DNA of 64,000 nt from Flavobacterium sp. CFS9. GTDB lineage: Bacteria; Bacteroidota; Bacteroidia; Flavobacteriales; Flavobacteriaceae. Shown piece by piece: positions 61,067-64,000 of this stretch (position 1 is its first letter; every line of letters begins with the position of its first letter). Made by a program: the position numbers and the translations under genes. The DNA is taken from contig NZ_AP031573.1 in the NCBI RefSeq assembly GCF_041154745.1, positions 3,844,001 to 3,908,000 on the forward strand. The letters run 5' to 3'. The notes under the pieces are model-generated. The model saw nothing but the letters and a program-made list of their open reading frames with translations, was not told the origin of the DNA and did no database searches.

Positions 61067-61459
61067 TTAAAGTTTAGTCATATTATTTGCTAAAGTTTCG
61101 ATGAATTTGCTGATTGGTCCTTTGATCATCATAGCCATCATAGCGTTGAATTCTCCTTCAAAAAACAATTGAACCGCACTTTCTGAATCAGAAACGGTGT
61201 CAATATTTGAAGTTAAGGTAAATGGAAGTTTATCGCTCGCAGCTCCCAAAACAATTTTGCTTGGTGCGGTTTTATCTTTCATTTTAAGTTTTATTTCCGG
61301 CATGCCTTTCAAGCCAAAAATAAAAGCGTCTTCGCCAATTACTTCAAATTTAGCAATGTTATCCGGCATTAATTTTTCGAAATTCTTTACGTCAGTCAAT
61401 AAGTCAAATAAATCCTGAGCTGATTTCTGAACGGTAACTTTTGGACTTTCTAAGTTCAT
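61067..61459 (-). CDS. SRPBCC (START/polyketide-cyclase-like) domain protein
   Basis: 130 residues, a single SRPBCC fold: N-terminal helix after NLESPKVTVQKSAQDLFDLLTDVKNFEKLMPDN, then beta strands and a long C-terminal helix (AMMAMMIKGPISKFIETLANNMTKL). The fold makes a ligand pocket for small hydrophobic molecules; the ligand is not predictable. It lies upstream of pyrE on the same strand but 128 bp separates the two genes and the gap is filled with repeat sequence. Confidence 0.85.
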   Translation of the reverse strand: MNLESPKVTVQKSAQDLFDLLTDVKNFEKLMPDNIAKFEVIGEDAFIFGLKGMPEIKLKMKDKTAPSKIVLGAASDKLPFTLTSNIDTVSDSESAVQLFFEGEFNAMMAMMIKGPISKFIETLANNMTKL

Positions 61460-61486
61460 ATATTAATTTGGTTTTTTAATTTTTAT

Positions 61487-61560
61487 TTAACCACAAAGGG
61501 CGTTAGGGATTTTTAAATAAATTCCAATTTGTAAATCCCAAATTCCAAAAGGAGCGTAGC
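61487..61560. repeat. Mixed dispersed repeats downstream of pyrE
   Basis: AACCACAAAGGGCG (remnant of the TTAACCGCAAAG family) followed by AATTCCAATTTG...AATTCCAAAAGG (AATTCC family). No T-tract hairpin was found. Confidence 0.6.
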
Positions 61561-61587
61561 GACTTTTAGAAAATTTAAAATCTAAAA

Positions 61588-62232
61588 TTACTCCTGTCCC
61601 CAGGTGGATGGACTCACGTTCCATTCTTGCAGGGTAGATTGTTGTTCTTCGCTGATGTATTGTTTTTGAACCGCTAGATCCAATAAGTTTTCGTAATTGC
61701 TTAACGTATACAAATCAATATTAGCATTTTTAAAGTTTTCTTCAGCAACATTAAAACCATAGGTAAAAATGGCTGCCATTCCTTTAATATTAGCTCCTTC
61801 GTTGCGTAAAGCTTCCACAGCCATCAAACTACTGTTTCCTGTACTGATTAAATCTTCTACTACGACAACATTTTGACCTTTTTGTAAAAAACCTTCTACC
61901 TGATTTTGTCTTCCGTGTTTTTTAGCTTCAGGACGCACATATACGAATGGTAATCCAAGGCTTTCGGCCACAAGAATTCCAATTCCAATTGCTCCGGTAG
62001 CAACTCCGGCAATAACATCCGGTTTTCCAAATTGTTTTTCTATATTTTTCGCAAATTCATCACGAACGTAATTTCGGATGCTTGGAAATGAAAGAATTAA
62101 CCTATTATCACAATAAATAGGAGATTTCCAACCTGAAGCCCATGTAAAAGGATTTTCGGGATTCAATTTAATTGCATTTATTTGCAAAAGCAATTCGGCT
62201 GTTTTTTCGGCAGTATCTTTATTAAAAATCAT
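61588..62232 (-). CDS. pyrE: Orotate phosphoribosyltransferase
   Basis: 214 residues from the ATG at 62232. It joins orotate to PRPP to give OMP in pyrimidine synthesis. The PRPP-binding loop is VVVVEDLISTGNSSLMAVEAL; GVATGAIGIGILVAESLGLPFVYVRPE and the N-terminal FTWASGWKSPIYCDNRLILSFPSIR are characteristic. A TTG 33 nt upstream was rejected because it overlaps the -33 promoter element. The promoter box ends 4 nt before the ATG, so the mRNA is probably leaderless. The gene is divergent from a NUDIX gene with only 7 bp between the start codons. Confidence 0.95.
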   Translation of the reverse strand: MIFNKDTAEKTAELLLQINAIKLNPENPFTWASGWKSPIYCDNRLILSFPSIRNYVRDEFAKNIEKQFGKPDVIAGVATGAIGIGILVAESLGLPFVYVRPEAKKHGRQNQVEGFLQKGQNVVVVEDLISTGNSSLMAVEALRNEGANIKGMAAIFTYGFNVAEENFKNANIDLYTLSNYENLLDLAVQKQYISEEQQSTLQEWNVSPSTWGQE

Positions 62233-62236
62233 AGTA

Positions 62237-62266
62237 CAAATGTATAAAGTTTTTGTGAACGACAAA
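62237..62266 (-). promoter_or_regulatory. Promoter of pyrE (TTTG-N18-TACATTTG)
   Basis: On the minus strand TTTG (62263-62266) and TACATTTG (62237-62244) are separated by 18 nt, a perfect match to the Bacteroidota consensus. The -7 box covers the start codon of the divergent NUDIX gene (62240-62242). Confidence 0.7.
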
Positions 62267-62848
62267 CCACTTTTTTTGACAAATGAAATCTCGAGAGAGA
62301 CTAATTTTCAATTATTCTTGTTAGAGAGTATTGATATCGAGCAGCTTATAGTGAAAATCTTTCAAAATAAAATTCAAAAAGCTTATTTGTATCATCCTGA
62401 CGAAAAGGAGATTATGAAGACCTTAAAAGCAAAAATTCCTGTAAGTAAAGCTGGGGGAGGTTTTGTGTACAATAAAAGAGGTGAAGTTTTATTTATCTTC
62501 AGAAATGGAAAGTGGGATTTGCCTAAAGGCGGAATCGAGAAGGGGGAAGAAATTGAGGCTACGGCTATTCGTGAGGTGGAAGAAGAAACAGGCGTGAGTC
62601 AGCTTCGTATTACCAATAAACTTCAAAAGACGTATCATGTTTTTAAGCGTAACGGAAAGTACAAACTTAAAATCACGCATTGGTTTGAAATGCATACTGA
62701 CTTTGAAGGGACTCCTCATGGTCAGGCTGAAGAAGGGATTGAAAAAGTAGCGTGGTTAAATCCGGAACAAATAAAAGAAGCTTTGAAAAACTCTTACGAA
62801 AACATTAAGTTGTTATTTGAAGAGGAAAGCGAAATTAAAGTAGAGTAA
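62240..62848 (+). CDS. NUDIX hydrolase
   Basis: 202 residues. The NUDIX box is GGIEKGEEIEATAIREVEEETGV, fitting Gx5Ex7REUxEExGU exactly; the preceding RNGKWDLPKGG is the usual entry. The N-terminal 60 residues are an extra domain (YKVFVNDKPLFLTNEISRETNFQL). It hydrolyses a nucleoside diphosphate linked to another group; the substrate is unknown. Its promoter must lie inside pyrE, where TATCTTTA (62214-62221) is a near-match. Confidence 0.9.
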   Translation: MYKVFVNDKPLFLTNEISRETNFQLFLLESIDIEQLIVKIFQNKIQKAYLYHPDEKEIMKTLKAKIPVSKAGGGFVYNKRGEVLFIFRNGKWDLPKGGIEKGEEIEATAIREVEEETGVSQLRITNKLQKTYHVFKRNGKYKLKITHWFEMHTDFEGTPHGQAEEGIEKVAWLNPEQIKEALKNSYENIKLLFEEESEIKVE

Positions 62849-63307
62849 GGGAAAAAAGTACGGCTATTCATTACTTGTACTAATTTTTAAAAATGAAAAA
62901 CAGATTATAGAGATTTTTTTATATCGATATTCGTTAATATCTGTCTAATCATATGCAGATTAAAACGGATTTTTTATTAATCTGTCTAAAAAATTAAGAG
63001 TAGTATATCTGTTTTAATCCGCGTTTTTACGAAGTAAATCCGTTTAATCCGTGTCATAAATATGCTTTGTTGAATTAGTAATTCGTTTAGCGGATAGTTA
63101 TAGAAAATAGTACTACCTCATCATTTTCTGGTATTTTTTTAGCACTTTATAATAATAGGTATGTCATCGTGCTATCGACGGTGTTTAGGTAGCCGGATTC
63201 TGTTCCCTACTTATAGTTGTTTTTGCAGTAAAAGCTAAGAATAATCTTGGTAATATTTCGGTTTAATTGTATTTTCGTTTGTCTATTAATCAACTAAACG
63301 AACTTTT
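62849..63307. other. Intergenic region with dispersed repeats
   Basis: 62920-63055 holds degraded AATCTGTTTAATCCGCG-type repeats (family of 13852-13919), including TCTGTTTTAATCCGCG and CCGTTTAATCCGTG. 63056-63307 shows no gene or RNA that I can support; it must include the promoter of the DUF4287 gene, for which no perfect box was found. Confidence 0.55.
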
Positions 63308-63538
63308 ATGTCATTTCAAGCGTATTTAAAAACAATCAAAGAGAAAACAGGCAATGGTCCGGCCGAATTTAGAGCTTTAGCAGAACAAAAAGCATTCACT
63401 CAGGAGGGAAAACTCAAACCCGAAGTAAAAGCCGGAGATATTGTGAACTGGCTTAAAGCGGATTACGAATTAGGACAAGGACATGCAATGGCAATTTATG
63501 CTTTACTAAAAGGTATTAAAGACGAAAATAGCCAGTAA
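63308..63538 (+). CDS. DUF4287 domain-containing protein
   Basis: 76 residues. MSFQAYLKTIKEKTGNGPAEF and KAGDIVNWLKADYELGQGHAMAIYALL are the DUF4287 core. It is soluble and helical; no catalytic motif. The family is small and uncharacterised, and larger relatives are sometimes fused to DUF5655. It stands alone, and a hairpin with arms TTTGCTCGTGA follows downstream. Confidence 0.88.
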   Translation: MSFQAYLKTIKEKTGNGPAEFRALAEQKAFTQEGKLKPEVKAGDIVNWLKADYELGQGHAMAIYALLKGIKDENSQ

Positions 63539-63574
63539 GAAGGTTTAGCCAGTACAAAAATTAAAATTTAAATT

Positions 63575-63637
63575 TTTGCTCGTGATGCGTTTTTTTTTAG
63601 GATTTTGAGCCTTGAAATAGACCTGTTCACGAGCAAA
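63575..63637. terminator. Long-loop inverted repeat between convergent genes
   Basis: TTTGCTCGTGA (63575-63585) and TCACGAGCAAA (63627-63637) are a perfect 11-bp inverted repeat with a 41-nt interior containing T9 (63590-63598). It lies between the DUF4287 gene and the convergent partial gene and may act as a terminator for either. Confidence 0.5.
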
Positions 63638-63652
63638 TTTTATTACTATCGA

Positions 63653-64000
63653 TTATTCAAACTGATAGAAAGCATCGTCGATTAGGTACTCAATTTTTAA
63701 GAATTTATGAGTGAGTTCTGTAATCTCTTCCTGAAAGTTTTCGGAGTTCAATGTAACCCAGCCTTCCATTAGGGTTAGCGGGCCATGATTTGTAGTTACA
63801 TTTGGCCAGTTTGCTTCATGTTTTTTAAATAATTTCCTGAAGACTTCGGCAAATTTTCGACTCTCGATAGTATAAACTTTAAATTTTCTAAGTTTTAAAG
63901 CGTGGATGTTGTACATCATTTTTTGCTTTTCGATACTAGAGTCATTCACCCAAATTGAAAAGAAAATTCGTGATTCGGCTGTCAGTGCTTCCTGCGGATT
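63653..64000 (-). CDS. Hypothetical protein, N-terminus beyond the window
   Basis: The frame is open from the stop at 63653 to the window edge (116 visible codons). The GTG at 63949 is not the start: upstream codons 63950-64000 read PQEALTAESRIFFSIWVN without a stop and look coding. The visible part contains alternating charged helices (KLRKFKVYTIESRKFAEVFRKLFKKHEANWPN) and ends KFLKIEYLIDDAFYQFE. No family is recognised. Confidence 0.75.
   Translation of the reverse strand, partial: NPQEALTAESRIFFSIWVNDSSIEKQKMMYNIHALKLRKFKVYTIESRKFAEVFRKLFKKHEANWPNVTTNHGPLTLMEGWVTLNSENFQEEITELTHKFLKIEYLIDDAFYQFE

Noticed and set aside
62233..62265. TTG at 62265 as an upstream pyrE start
   Set aside because: It coincides with the -33 element of a perfect promoter, and the ATG at 62232 gives the normal N-terminus.
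62849..63307. A 25-codon ORF near 63161 and a possible small RNA
   Set aside because: No promoter, conservation or codon pattern supports it from sequence alone.

Overview
The window is a chromosomal segment of a Flavobacterium-like member of the Bacteroidota. The evidence is the low G+C content, weak or absent Shine-Dalgarno sites, many promoters fitting the Bacteroidota -7 consensus TAnnTTTG, and family content typical of the group: a fused RimB-RimK ligase, OstA-like protein, DUF349 protein, LUD-cdsA-psd cluster, SMI1/KNR4 protein and paired HipA-like kinase/DUF3037. The order could not be compared with a reference genome. No rRNA, tRNA, CRISPR array or intact insertion sequence was seen.

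Layout. 1-9 kb: the C-terminally truncated part of a very large secreted protein, then yebC, a tail-specific protease, gcvT and an NAD(P)H-hydrate dehydratase. 9-15.5 kb: a mixed accessory stretch with the HipA-like kinase/DUF3037 pair, pectate lyase, a Crp/Fnr regulator, HutD, a GNAT enzyme and an S10 peptidase, with dispersed palindromic repeats between the genes. 15.6-19.5 kb: a small A+T-rich island with a membrane-anchored orphan, an XRE regulator, a RadC/JAB protein, a REP-like palindrome and a 744-residue protein joining an Mrr-type nuclease to a STAND NTPase (a probable anti-phage gene). 19.7-25.3 kb: the threonine operon thrA-thrB-thrC on the minus strand, preceded by a previously unmarked 33-residue leader peptide ending in a Thr/Ile-rich stretch and followed by terminator-like hairpins, so the operon looks attenuation-controlled. 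25.7-29.2 kb: hutH, then a DUF47-PiT phosphate transport pair. 29.4-36.4 kb: SMI1/KNR4-HEAT protein, a PadR/HAAS-like/serine hydrolase operon, a DUF421 protein, a second serine hydrolase and the RimB-RimK fusion. 36.5-51.9 kb: core genes clpC, gyrA, a TPR protein, OsmC, DUF349, TPR-aroE, an aminotransferase and an OstA-like protein. 52-64 kb: a lipoprotein alpha-amylase, the envelope cluster LUD-cdsA-psd-acbp-sod, rsfS-ftsH, birA, an SRPBCC protein, divergent pyrE/NUDIX genes, DUF4287 and a gene cut by the window end.

Working links: the thr genes convert aspartate to threonine and probably respond to charged tRNA-Thr/Ile. The cdsA and psd products make phosphatidylethanolamine precursors next to an acyl-CoA-binding protein. 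RsfS and FtsH share a transcription unit. PadR probably controls the membrane protein and serine hydrolase downstream, through two tandem 17-bp repeats.

The most unusual signals are the thr leader, the Mrr-STAND island, the HipA-like/DUF3037 pair, and several nested palindromes that fill intergenic gaps, including a three-level palindrome between thrB and thrC and a perfect 24-bp inverted repeat in front of hutH. All functional calls are from reading translated sequence and motifs; none was checked by database search.
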